Below are positions 25,073 through 36,728 of a DNA stretch of 64,000 nt, in pieces (the first letter of the stretch is position 1; each line of letters begins with the position of its first letter). The position numbers and the translations under genes were made by a program. The DNA is from Loxodes magnus (taxonomy: Eukaryota > Ciliophora > Karyorelictea > Loxodida > Loxodidae): positions 1-64,000 of the forward strand of contig CAMPDV010000877.1 of NCBI GenBank assembly GCA_946699065.1, written 5' to 3'. Under the pieces are notes generated by a model. It saw nothing but the letters and a program-made list of their open reading frames with translations. It had not been told where the DNA came from and did no database searches.

Positions 25073-27482
25073 ATGGATTTAACTATCTGTTAAAGTTGCA
25101 AAGAAGTGTTTGATTAAAGTTAAAGATTGCCAAAAGTTATTAGCTGTGGTTGTGTTCAATGTGCTAAATGCATCCAAAACGTTCTAAGAGTTACTGATAA
25201 AATAAATTGTAGGATTCACAATTAATAAGTTAATATAGAAGAGTAGAATTTGAAGGATTTCTCAATTTAAGAATATTATATGTAAGAAATAAGTAGGTTT
25301 GAGTAATAAGTCGGTTTGATGTAACTGGTAAAAGACTTATCTGAATAGACAAACTAGTAGAAAGTAAGAGTGATAAAAGAGCAATAAAATAGTTTAAAAT
25401 TTTATTGTTTGTTTAGTGATATAGTCAGATAGGTTACCTAGATAATATGTTAGAATGAAGCAAGTGGTTGTTAGAGGAGTATAAACTAGATAGAAGTGGT
25501 TTTGAAGAAGATAAATGTAATCAGTGTGAGGTATTAGTAATTAAAGTTTCTTAAGGTAGTATCGAGTTAGGAGTGCAATATTAATATAAATGTTTTGAAT
25601 GAATTAGTTAAGGAGTTTGAGGGATTGAAGGCTGAGATAAAGAAAATAAGTGATTTAAATTATTAGGACGTTAATTAGAATTATAAGATCATCGAAGAAA
25701 TTTCGGTTTAAGTGTTAAAGGAGATCATGGATATGAGTCAAGAGTAGGAGGTTAATGTTAAAGATTATGCAAATTTAATAAATAAGTGTATTGACTAATA
25801 AAATCTTCTCATTGAGAATCGAGAAAAAGTTTAAGAATAAATTTAAGAGTAAGGCAAGGTTTAAAGTTAATAAGTATAATAATAAATATAGTCTCAAATT
25901 TAATAGTAAATCTAGCCGATGTAAGTTATAAAGTAGTCATTATAGGACTTTTAGATAGAAAGTGTGTAGAATCTCTAGAATATTCTTAGTGAATTTTAAA
26001 GTAGGAAAGTAGATATGAGTGCTATCTTAGGTAATTCATAGGATATAATTAATTTATATAAAAATTCTATGATAGTTTACGATTTAGTGTAACTAAAATC
26101 TGAGAAGACTTAGTAATATCTTTTATAGATATTGAATTTGGCTAAGAACAACTCAAAAATGCAAATAGCAGCAGCCAATTCATTAACTATGTTGAACTAC
26201 ATGAACTTTACATTCAACAAATAAGATTTATAAAACCTTGACTTTACTAACTCAGATCTTTCTGACACAACCTTCACCAATTGTAACTTCGCCAACTCAA
26301 ACCTAACATCAGCTAACTTACGCAACACTAAGTTCCTCAACTGCGACCTATCCAATGCCAACCTGTCATCCATAATCACTGAACACCCTCACATCTTCAC
26401 TGGACACACCAACTCAGTCACCTCAGTTGCCATCTCACCAAACGCTAACTTAATAGTATCTGGATCATTTGACAAAACTCTAAGATTCTACAACATAGCT
26501 GAAGGTACCTGTAAGACCATGAGTGGTCACACTAGTCATGTATATGCTGTGGCTATATCCAGTGATTCAGAGTTCATCGTATCGGGAAGTGCAGATACTA
26601 CTCTTAGACTTTACAATATCAAGACAGGTACCTGTAAGACCATGAGTGGTCACACTAGTTCTGTATTATCTGTGGCTATATCCAGTGATTCAGAGTTCAT
26701 CGTATCGGGAAGTGCAGATGAGACGGTGAGACTATGGAACGTCAAGACAGGTACCTGTAAGACCATGAGTGGTCACACTAGTTCTGTATTATCTGTGGCT
26801 ATATCCAGTGATTCAGAGTTCATCGTATCGGGAAGTTATGATAAGACGGTGAGACTATTTGACGTCAAGACAGGTACCTGTAAGACCATGAGTGGTCACA
26901 CAGATTGAGTATCATCTGTGGCTATATCAAGTGATTCCACTTACATCATATCTGGATCTGGTGACAAAACTATTTGTTTATGGAACTCAAGAACACAATA
27001 ATGTACCAAGGTCTTATCGGGTCACACATCTTATGTCTTATCGGTAATATTCTCGAGTAACAACAAGTATATCTTATCAGGATCACGAGACAAGTCCATA
27101 TGAATCTGAAATGTCTCTAATGGATAGTGTATCTGTGTTTTAAATGGTCATACGGACACAGTGGGTAGTTTATCAATATCTAGTGACAACTAATGGTTAG
27201 TATCGAGTAACGGAGTTAAGTATTGTTGATATTACGGTGATCTTAACTAATCGAAAGACTACAATTTCCGAAGATGAAACGTAGGAAGGATATTGAATGG
27301 AGAATAGACAACTAGCTAACAATAGGTAAGTTTTAATTTAACACACCACATTTATATAGACTGACTGGAACAAAGTATATGCTGATTATGGATTGCGATT
27401 TTAGAATTGCAATGTGGTGAGCATAACAATGAGTGGAGAGGATAAAAAAAGATATGGAATATCTGACTGTGTGATTTTTTGA
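25073..27482 (+). CDS. RING finger - coiled coil - pentapeptide - WD40 protein
   Basis: One continuous frame of 791 residues after removal of a 34-nt intron. Residues 6-33 form most of a RING (C6-x2-C9...C25-x-C27-x2-C30-x2-C33, with a later CRIH). Residues ~180-300 are coiled-coil/Gln-rich, largely TAA/TAG codons. A short helical linker (~365) precedes pentapeptide repeats (~375-435: DFTNSDLSDTTFTNCNF), then seven WD40 repeats (~441-706, each with GHT). Internal TGA codons sit at WD40 Trp positions (GHTDWV, SIWIWNV, YCWYYGD, RRWNVG), while the terminal TGA at 27,480 ends ...GISDCVIF. Three 123-nt repeats are almost identical, implying recent expansion. The start is the first ATG in frame directly before the RING. 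RING plus WD40 suggests an E3 ubiquitin ligase with a WD40 substrate platform (inferred). Codons from ~26,190 on end in C far more often than in the first half. Confidence 0.93.
26504..26905 (+). repeat. 123-bp tandem repeat array inside WD40 gene
   Basis: Units start at 26,504, 26,627, 26,750 and 26,873 (partial) at ggtacctgtaagaccatgag. Each encodes one 41-residue WD40 repeat. Nucleotide identity is near complete except at the ...ADTTLRLYN / ADETVRLWN / YDKTVRLFD segment. Confidence 0.95.
27326..27359 (+). other. 34-nt intron (RING/WD40 gene)
   Basis: GTAAGTTTTAATT...TTTATATAG, phase 0. Skipping it changes the frame to TDWNKVYADYGLRFQN and gives a clean TGA stop 40 residues later. Without it the frame becomes low-complexity. 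Confidence 0.85.
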
Positions 27483-27659
27483 GTTAGACTATTAAATATT
27501 ATACATTTAAGAATATAAAAATTGTTAAGTCATTATGTTAATTAATTATGTTCTTCTTAATATCATAATTAAAATTAAATTTAAAAAATTTGTAAAGTTC
27601 TGAAATTTTTCTTAAGTCTATTTTTTAGCTTATTTATTTTTTATTAATAAAGTTTAAAC

Positions 27660-27950
27660 TTAATTTAAAATAAAGTGTTAGAGTATTTACTAAATTTTAT
27701 AAGCATTAGAAAAATTTTCGAGGTATGTACTAGAGATAAAAAATTTTTTAATTAATTAGTTTTAGAAAAAGTTTTGAGTTATGTACTAAAGTAAAAAGCT
27801 TTAAATTTTCAAAGTGTTAGAAAAATTTTCGAGGTACGTACTGGAGCAAATAAAATTTTAAATTTTATAGCGTTAGAAAATTTTTGAAGTATATGTTAGA
27901 GCAAAAAATTTTAAGTATAGTATTAGTTTTTTTTGAGTTACGTCTTCGCG
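27660..27950 (+). repeat. degenerate ~60-bp tandem repeat
   Basis: Four to five units of the form ttagaaaaattttcgaggta followed by gtact(a/g)gagc and an A/T run. Spacing is 55-65 bp; units at the edges are more diverged. Confidence 0.7.
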
Positions 27951-28126
27951 CATATTTTAGTTATAAATTTAATTACATTTGTAATGATTTTTTTTATTTT
28001 CAAGTTGCATAATGTGTTTTTCTGATAGGAAAAATTTAGCGTACTACATTTAAATGTACAGCAGATTAAAATTTCATGAGTTAGAAGCCTGAAAATGGCA
28101 AAAAGTGTGAGAGTCTTTTTTTGCTC

Positions 28127-28660
28127 AGCGTTTTACACTATAGGGGTGAGTTGGGACGGAACAAGCTGGGGGATTTCGGGATGGATAAAGGTCAGAATGG
28201 TATAAATTTTCAAAAAAAGTTTCAAAATATAAAAGGGTTTTGAGAAAAAATGTACATAAAAAATTGCAGATAAAATTTTCGATTTTGGTTTCGAAATGTT
28301 TTGGTCTTTGGGTTGTGCTAATTTTTTTTGAATTGGGTCGTGATAACTTTTTTAATTTTGGGTAATGAAATTTTTTTTTGATTTTTAGAGTTAATAAAAG
28401 GAGAAAAAGATAATGTTCAGCTTTAAATTGTGAAAAATATAATTTTGTTTTTTTCCTCAGCTTTTTACACTACAAGACTTTTTTTGGAAGGAATAAACTT
28501 TAAAATACTTTTAAACAAGAGCTTTAAAACGAATTTTTATTCGTTTAATGTATGTAAAGATATCTGAAAGAAACAAAAATGTTTTCAAAATGATAAAAGT
28601 CAAAATGCCATTTTGACGTAAGAGTTTAGAACTACAGGAGAAGTTGGGACGGAACAAAAC
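28127..28660 (+). repeat. pair of related GC-richer motifs
   Basis: The motif gttgggacggaacaa occurs at 28,150 and 28,643. The motif ttttacactacaag/ttttacactatagg occurs at 28,130 and 28,463. Both stand out against poly-A/T surroundings. Function unknown. Confidence 0.5.
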
Positions 28661-29373
28661 AAGAAAAGATTTTGGTTATAAAACAATTAAAAAAAATGGT
28701 AAACAAATATTGGATTAATTTACGAAAAAAATTTAATAAAAATTTTTTATAAACTAAATTGGATATTTATAGCTTTCGAAAACGAAGAAAAAAAAACGAA
28801 ACTGTAAAAAATAAAAAAAAATAGTAACATTTAATTTAAAAAAAATTTACAAAAGTTTTAATTTAGAGAAAATATATATAAAAAAAAGATAAATGTGATT
28901 TTCTGTATTTAAAAAGATCAAAATCTGATAAGTTAAAAAAATATTTGTAGAAAATAAAAACAAAAAAAAGTAATTTGATGTATAGAAATTTATATCTTTT
29001 GTTGAAACAAATATTTAAAAAAAAATCGCATTTGATTAAAAAAAAGAAGAAAAAAAAACAATTGAGAACTTATTCAAAATAAATCAAAAAATAAAAAAAA
29101 GTATGACAAGACAAATATGAATAAAAATTATTTGTAAATGAAGAAAAGAAAAAAAATATTATGAAGAAATGAATATATGAGAAATTTGAAATTGATTAAA
29201 AATAAACAAGTAAAAAAAATTAAATGATTTATGAGAGTAGTAAAGAAAAAAAATAAGGATAAAAAAAACAGAAGAGCAGTTAAGATAAAGTCTTCTGAAG
29301 ATATTAAATAAATGAAGAATGAAAAGAAAGAAATAGACTTAGATCACTAAGATAATTTAAAGTAATAAAATAA

Positions 29374-29476
29374 TAGAAGTTTGAAAAGATACGATTTCTA
29401 AGAAAGGTGAAGTAAGAAAAAGAGTCTGAGTTTGAGGTAAAGTTATCAGAAGTTTGAAAAGATACGATTTCTAACT
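29374..29476 (+). repeat. 26-bp direct repeat pair
   Basis: The string gaagtttgaaaagatacgat followed by ttctaa occurs at about 29,377 and 29,449, separated by ~46 bp of purine-rich sequence. Confidence 0.85.
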
Positions 29477-29499
29477 ATTACTAAATTAATTAAATATAG

Positions 29500-31444
29500 A
29501 AAAGGATAGTTATAAAATATCAAACAGCTTTAATTTTAATTTTATGGCTAATTAGCTATCAATTAAATATATTCAATAGCACATTAGTTTATCAGAAATA
29601 ATTCCTTTTAAATATTTAGAAATTATATCTTTAAATAGATTTAAAATAGTTTAAGTCTCATATGAAGCTTATCTAACTTTAGAATATTTTTATTTCACTA
29701 AAATGGATGTCTAGCTAAATCATTATTCATATAAAAGATATCAAATTATACAATCTATGAATATATATGAATTTGGATGGGATCTTACTAATTAAATTAA
29801 AAGAACTTTAATAAAAAAATTTAAAAATGTTATTCTTTGAGAAATTGATAAATCCCAATAAAATCATTTTAATAAGTATGCTATTTTACATCCACTCAAC
29901 TATTTTAATAATATCTAAATTTAAAAAGAACTATTAAACCTTATTATTAATTCATTAATAGAATTCAAGTCAGTTGTATAAATTAAATTAAAGAAGGTAG
30001 GTTATAAATATATCTTAAATATTTTATTTTATCATTACTCTATTTATTTACTTTTTAATATTCAATAATTATAAAAAATATAGAACTCAAAGAATATATT
30101 AGATTTTCATGTTTCCAGCTCAAATTAAGAATAATAAAATATATTTCCTATATAAATACTAACAAACTCTACTTTAGGTAATTTTTATAAGTGCTAATTA
30201 CTAAAAGTTCATAACAAAATTTGAATGGAAGATTAATATATAAGCATCTTTAAATTTATTATAGATTTTAGCATTACCTATAAAATGCAAGAAGATGAAA
30301 AATTTCTAAAATATTTATCTATATAAAAAGATTGAAAACTTAATTTGTTTATAGTATATTTAAAATCTATTATATAGCTATAAATCAAAAATATCTTTAA
30401 AATTTAATCCTAATTTATTTCTTAAAGTCACTATATTACTAAAAAGGAAAATACAAGTATTAATAAATCAGTATAATACTGAAGAAACTTATTTTTAAGA
30501 GAATATATGCTTTTATATATATAGCTTACATTTTTTTTCTCCAATACTTAAAAAATTGTAGTAATAGAGATCAACTGCAAATAATTAGAATTTGGTCACG
30601 TAAAAAATGCTAGCGAAAATAAGAAAAAATAATATAGATATTTTTAATAGTCAAATTAATAAAAAGGAAACTGATATTGATTACTTCCAAGGCTAAAAGA
30701 AACGTAGCACTTTTAAAATTCGAATAAAGGTAAATTCTAACTAATATTAAATAAAAAACAATGAATTTTAAAATCAGTCAGAGATAAATGAAACTTAATC
30801 TTATTTAAAGATAGTATAAAATATTAATAGAAAATAAAATAAATGTTGGATAATTATCTATCTATCGATGCTAATAAGTCAAATGACTCTTACAATAAAA
30901 TCTAAATTAATTGAGAATTATTAAAAGGTAGAAGTCAGAAAAAATATTAAGAAAGATAAATACAAGCAATTTTCAATTATTCAACCTGTAATATATTTAT
31001 AAATAATGCAAAATAAAAGTATTTCAAATTGAGGAATCGTAAATTAAAGCTTTTTACATAATATAAGAATCTTTTTAAATATTGGATACTCAAATAATTA
31101 TGCGAGAAATAATTTAGAACACATAAAAATTATAATCTAATTATTAAGCATAATAAACTTAAAGTTTTGTAATTAATCAGTTATCCATTTCTACTAAAAT
31201 ATACTTAGAGTATAAATATTAAAAATCAGATAGTAAATCAAATTTTACCTTAAAACAAATTCATTAAATTTAAAAATAAATAAAATAAGCTTCTAATAAA
31301 TTTATTTCTTCATATTTGTATAAAGAGCAAGCAAATAATTATCTAGTAGCTTCATTAGATTTTTAGATAAAGCTATTTATATAAAATTATTTAGCTATAA
31401 TAATTCTTTATTTAAAAAGGCTATAAAATTTAAAAATTGTTGAA
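29500..31444. repeat. segmental duplication, copy 1 (3' flank of four-TM gene)
   Basis: From about 30,110 the sequence is collinear with 51,150-52,400 at moderate identity (for example both have cctataaatactaa and gataattatct). The similarity continues into the four-TM genes at 31,445 and 52,400. A frame starting MLAKIRKNNIDIF at 30,608 has a counterpart MLVKFRQNSIDSF at 51,614, but I cannot tell whether it is coding. Confidence 0.6.
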
Positions 31445-31996
31445 TCAGATCATCTCCTCCTATATCTCTATTTTATTACTCTCTTCGACTCCTTATTCTT
31501 TTTAGCTCACTTTTATGAACATCTAAATGTTACAAACTATTAATAATACTCCAAGTATAAACACTTTAGTCATGAAACTTTTTTCTGCTTAATCTGAATT
31601 TTCTTTTATCTCTCTAATCCAGTCACTACATTTTTCGTCCTCTTATTCTTTGGTAATTTCTGATAAAAATATAACTACAATAGCTCCTATAAAACTAGCT
31701 ATACTAATTAGATATAAAATAACACTCATCTTCTCATTACTTTTATCTTAGAGCTTTAGTTTATCTTTGAACTAGAAAATGAGGAAAATAAAATACTAAG
31801 ATAAAATTTGAAGCTACAGGATTCTGCATAAAAGCTAAAGATGATAACTATACTTAAACTCTTAGCAAGGCTTATAATATAAACCTTGGAAGTAAAGGAT
31901 TAGTTCTATTACTGTGACTAGCATTATGATGAAAATCGATTCCAAAAGATTCTTTATACCTGGAGTTATCTTATGAGCAGCTAAATTATTTTTCAT
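31445..31996 (-). CDS. small four-transmembrane protein, conserved paralog family
   Basis: An intact frame of 183 codons ends in TGA. Hydrophobic segments lie at ~19-37 (ESIFIIMLVTVIELILYF), ~60-76 (LSQYFIFLIFQF), ~90-111 (MSVILYLISIASFIGAIVVI) and ~141-161 (FMTKVFILGVLLIVCNIQMF). Both connecting loops of one face carry a conserved Cys: YYKPC (44) and EKCSDWIREIKENS (123), a possible disulphide. The cytoplasmic loop has KLQDKSNEK. Close paralogs lie at 52,400, 42,416 and 48,387, a distant one at 41,143 and a relic at 14,050. I do not recognise the family. The topology recalls tetraspan/claudin-like proteins, but no signature of those is visible. Confidence 0.82.
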
Positions 31997-33490
31997 TTAT
32001 AGCCTAAGAAATTATCATAGTTGTAATTTCTTTAAATAGAAATAAATTTAACAATTATTTTATAATTTAAAGACTTAAATTAAAGTTATTAAGAATAATA
32101 AAGAGAAATAGGCTATATTTAATTTATTAGTTAAGTAGCTTTATTACTCCTTATGCAAATAACGAATCAATAAATTAATACTCATAAAAGGTTTTAGTTA
32201 GTGAAATACTAAAAGTGATGAAAGATAGAGGATTATAGTTATAATTACTTCTACGTATTGATATCAAATGATTAAATATGGTATAAATATAGGTAAAATA
32301 GAAGTTGCTTTAGTAAATATATTAAGTTTATTTTTATCTTAAAGTAACAAGATTTAGTTTGCTTATTCGATTATTAAATAAATAAGTAAAAAGAAATTTA
32401 CTCTAATAATTATTTCTATTTTTAGAACAATAACTCATAATAACTTAAAGGATTTAAAGTATTAGATGCAAAACTAAATAACTTAGTTTTTAATGATTAT
32501 TTGTATATTAATTCAGAGTTTTTTAAAGGTTATGAATTTTATTTAAAATATATGATTAATAAATGTTTTATCTTTATTCGATAAATTATGAAATCACAAA
32601 GTTTTAAAGACAAAAATATAAGAAAAAATAATTTTTAGAAAAAGTGAGATGAGGAAAAAAGAAATTCTCAGATGAAAACTATTTAAAAATAAAAAGATGT
32701 AGATTTAAAATAGAGTAAACATGATATTTATAACTAATTTTATACAAATTTTAATTGAAATTTATGAAGATAAATGCACATATTCTTTTAAATGAAATCT
32801 CATGCTAGATAAAAATAAATTTAATATTTTTTAATTTTAAACTTAAGCTAATGCTTTATATAATTTAAAATCAATTTCTTTTTTTATTAATATGTATAAA
32901 TATTATATTAATATATTAGATTTAAAATGATTATTCAATCATATGCTATATGAAAACCAGAATATAAAAAATATTTTCCTTTCTATTTTTATTTTGAGAA
33001 TTTCAATATTTTAGCAAAGTTAATTTTTATTAACCAATAAATTATTTATAACCTAAATTTTTATTTTTAGTCTACTTTATTTTTATTAATTTCTTTATAA
33101 TTTAAAGAAATTGTATTCATTTACTAGTTGGTTTTCATATATTTGAACTATAAAAATATTAATAAATTATAAGATAATAAATTCTATTCATTTTCTTTCA
33201 AGTTATCTTTTAAGTTATTTAAAGAGATACTCCTAAATTTAGAAATCATTAATAACCAAATTTTTATAAAAATTCCTTTATAATAAATAATTTACCGCAA
33301 ATTTCATAAATCAAATATATTTAAATTAAATTCATCAATAAAATATTTAAAAGAACATAGATTATAAATTATTTCTCAAACAAGCAGGAAAAATAATAAG
33401 TTCCAAAAAATCATTTAATATTGTCTAAATTTTATTATTTGGCCCTCATTTTCCATATTTTTAGTGTACATCATCAAAAGAATAAATTAT
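31997..33490. other. gene-less stretch
   Basis: Upstream of the four-TM gene. No element recognised. Confidence 0.45.
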
Positions 33491-33992
33491 TAAAATAAAT
33501 AAATAAATTTGATTATAGAGCGCGTAGCACTCTCGTTGGCGTGCAGCTCTTTAATAAATGTTATTTACTGACAAGAATGTTTGCTACTGATAACATTATC
33601 AGATACTGATAAACCTTGCTCAATACTGGTATAATTATTCAGTACTGATAAAAATGTTCAATACTGATATAATTTCAGAATACTCGTAATCTTTAATACT
33701 TGTTGGAAGTCCAAGGACATGGTAGGATTGTGTCTCATTGCATCACCAAAGTAGAAGACGAGATGTGTCAATTATGGGTACTTAAATTCCCCACCTCTAA
33801 TGAAGCTCGCAAAAATAATTTCCTTTTATTTCCAGAATTAAATCTAAAATAAGCCAGTGCCGAAGGTCTAAGAATCTTATGTCTCGAGGCCAAACCAAAG
33901 CAGAGGAAGACATAAAGTCGATTATGGGTACTTAACTTCCCCAACCTTTGATGAAGCCGTCCCTTGTTGTTCACCTTCGAACAACTATGGCG
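33491..33992 (-). mobile_element. SINE-like retroposon, copy A
   Basis: One of four close copies (also 38,097, 46,511 and 50,411). Read on the minus strand it starts cgccatagttgttcgaagg with the near-palindrome gttgttcgaaggtgaacaac. Two ~77-bp direct repeats follow (cttcatcagaggt(t)gggga...tatgtct type), then seven ~19-nt units of atcagtactg type (33,566-33,690). It ends with a hairpin (gagctgcacgc...tacgcgctc), ataatcaaa and a (TTTA)n tail at 33,491-33,510. No open frame is shared by all copies. The tail, variable 5' end and lack of terminal inverted repeats suggest retroposition. Confidence 0.75.
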
Positions 33993-35404
33993 ATATAATA
34001 TATATAATAGAAATATAAAATAAAGATTTTTCTCCTTTGCTTAGTGAAAATAAAACTGAAAAAAATTTAGTTATATTTTTTTGAGTAATTATGAATAAAA
34101 GGTTTTATTCACATAAAAGATTGTATACAATAAATTTTAGTAAGTATTTAATAAATAAAATAGTATTTTTCTTTTTTATTCTAATTTATTTAAAGTTCAA
34201 TGTATATTTAATGAAATCCAGAAATAAGTTTTTAAGTTCCTGCATCAAATTTTCGAAATAAAATTCTACAAAATCTAAATTTTTCTCAGTTAACTCGTGA
34301 ATGTATCTTTGGATAGAAATCAGTTGAGACTAAGAAAAAACTAAATAGATAAAATAAAGATTTCTAAATAGTTAATTTACCTTTATAATAAAAGTCTAAT
34401 TTCTATAAAATTGAAATTTTTTACTGATATTAAGAACAAACTAAGAACTTAAATTTTTCTATATATCTTAGAAATAAAAAAACATTTTAGTTAAAATGCT
34501 CTAATATATTTAATTATACATATCTTAAAGTTATTAATTTTATAATTATAGAATTGATTTAAATGTTTGTTTACTTAACTAAAAGAAAATTTATCTTGTA
34601 ATTATTCATTCCTTTTTTTATTTAGGCAAATCATTATGCTCTTCTGCCTTTCTTTTTTATTTTTCAAAGGCTATTCAATTATATCTTAAAATAATTGAAA
34701 ATATCTACAAATATATTTAGTAGGACATCTTAATAAAATTATAATATATGCTTATAGATTATAGATTATTATACATCTCTTATAAACTCTTTTATTTATT
34801 TTGCTTAATTTTTCTTAATTTTGCATTTTTATTTAATTTATCTAAAAGATATATCTTTGCAAACTAGAAATAAGTAAAAGCTATTTAGTATGTTTAATTG
34901 CATATTTATAAAAGTATTCTTTAAGTCTTTTTTAATTGCATTTCTATATTAATTTAATTATCCTTTATTTCAGCATTATATGCAAAGGTGTTCTATTCTA
35001 TATATTTTTAGTAGAAAAATCTTTCTTTTTATTCTATATTTTCAAGATAAATTAATCTAAGCATTTAGGTATTTTAATTTGGTATCTTATAAAATAAACT
35101 GATTTTATTAATAACTTCCAGCTTAAGATTCTATAAAAGAGTAAAATTTTGATTTGATACTTTAAAAATAAAAAAGTAAAACAAAATAAATAATTAGAAA
35201 ATAAGCTAACTAAATATTGCTTAATTAGAAGATATTTAATTAATAATTATTTCCTTTTTATTAATTTGGCAAAAGGCTATTAAAAGTTGATTGATACATT
35301 TTAAAGTAAATATTTAGATTAAAAAAATAATTACTGTATAGAGTCTTAGGAATTTATCTTAATCTTAATTTCATAAATTAAATAAAATAAAAAATTGAAG
35401 AACT
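33993..35404. other. gene-less stretch
   Basis: Nothing recognised. Confidence 0.45.
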
Positions 35405-36336
35405 CAAAAGAGGTTTCTACACCACCTCCAAAAAGTTGGAGAGGAAACTTGAGTCTCATATTGGCCAGTCTTCTTTTTCTTAACCTTAACCTTTTTTCTT
35501 AATCTTAATAACCTGGAATTTAATCAGGATATGATGAGAAGAAGAAATCCTAGAAAGCGACTCACGTATAAGTCCTACATCGGAGAAAAAGCCAAAAAAG
35601 TAGATTAAGTCTACTCTTCACCAATAGGTATCAGAATTTAATCCTTCTGGCCAGATGAGCATGGTGTAGCTCATAAAAGTGGTGCTGAACCTCCAGAAAG
35701 AGGTTAGGAAACTGAGAAAAGATAATGAGCAGCTGATGAAACAACTCAGTCTAGCGGAAAGAATAGAATCCAGACTTATGTTCTAAGAAAGAGAACTAAG
35801 TGCTTTCTGAAACATATCTTAAGACCAGAATAACTAATCCTAAAATTAGTTTCAGAAACAAACTGACTGAGTAAAAGACTGGAAAATTAGAAAAGAAGTT
35901 AGACGAACAAAGGGGAGATCAAATGATGGTCGAAGAGTCCAACAGGAAGACTAAGATTAAACAAAAAAAGTAATGAAGAAATGCAACTACTGCAATTAGA
36001 CAGAACACTTGTGAAGACGCTGCATGAAATTCCAAAATTTCAAGATATAGTATTGGAATAAATAAAGAAGAATACAAACACAACAGAGGAAGAAAAAACA
36101 AATGTAGTAGAGATAAATCAGAGAAAGACTGTATTTAATTGAATTATGATACATCTACTAGAGAAAATTTGATTAGAAATAAAGATAGAAGTGGAAATGA
36201 CAAGTGCAATGGAAGGAGAGAGAAGTAGAGATTTGTAAAACTTTATTTTTAATACCAAAGCAATCTGGTGTCCAGCATGAAGAGGTGAAAACCCTCGATA
36301 ATTGCTAAAATTAATTTATCCTATTATTATTATTAT
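35405..36336 (+). mobile_element. half-LINE-like element: ORF1-type coiled coil and zinc knuckle
   Basis: Begins with a nested hairpin (35,411-35,449: gtttc...cctcc...ggagag-gaaac) shared with the inverted copy at 37,987-38,024. The coding part shows a coiled coil (VVLNLQKEVRKLRKDNEQL; LEKKLDEQ) and a canonical zinc knuckle CNYCNQTEHLWRRC (CX2CX4HX4C, Trp encoded by TGA) near 35,970-36,010. It ends with a hairpin gaggtgaaaaccctc (36,281-36,295) and a (ATT)n tail. Coding frames are interrupted several times. No RT domain is present, as in half-LINEs (ORF1 plus 3' end only). Confidence 0.7.
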
Positions 36337-36728
36337 TTTGATTTTTTAACCCTTTTATTTGCAAATTTGGCGTTTGAAAGAAAATAAAATACTTCTTTTA
36401 TATTTATAATCGATTTCATATTATTTAATATTTGACTTAGATATAGTTAGCTATCTTTAGAATTAAAAAAATATTTTTCATCACTTGTCTTATTTAAAAT
36501 TCTTTTTAACATATGGACTTGACTTCTGATTTCGATTTTTTCTTAAACTAATAGAATGGAAAATTAGATAGTACGAGAAATCTGTAATTGAAGAAAAGAC
36601 AAAAGGTGAAAGAAAATTTTTAAAAATAAAAAAGATTGAAAGATTTAATAATTTAAGATAAATAAATTTTGGTCTTTTTATATTTTTCATTAGTTTTTGA
36701 GTAAAAATGATTCTTTAATAAACTTTTA

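Larger units (their letters stand above)
27483..29373. other. repeat-bearing downstream region, A-rich at its end
   Basis: No gene seen. Contains a degenerate tandem repeat (27,660-27,950), a repeated gttgggacggaacaa motif (28,150 and 28,643) and about 550 bp of plus-strand A-rich sequence (28,690-29,250). Confidence 0.5.

Noticed and set aside
26504-26905. CRISPR-like or minisatellite array
   Set aside because: The 123-bp units are in-frame WD40 repeats of a protein.
25073-27482. Bacterial origin with TGA=Trp (Mycoplasma/Spiroplasma-like AT-rich genome)
   Set aside because: TAA and TAG also occur in frame throughout, there are short GT-AG introns, polycystin and LINE genes, and no operons.
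30608-31031. A 141-codon open frame (MLAKIRKNNIDIF...)
   Set aside because: With only TGA as stop, frames of this length are expected by chance in AT-rich DNA, and composition is not clearly coding. Kept only as part of the duplication note.
33491-33545. tRNA-derived SINE promoter: tagcac...gttgg looks like an A box and gttcgaagg like a B box
   Set aside because: The two motifs lie on opposite strands and at opposite ends of the element, so they cannot form a pol III promoter.
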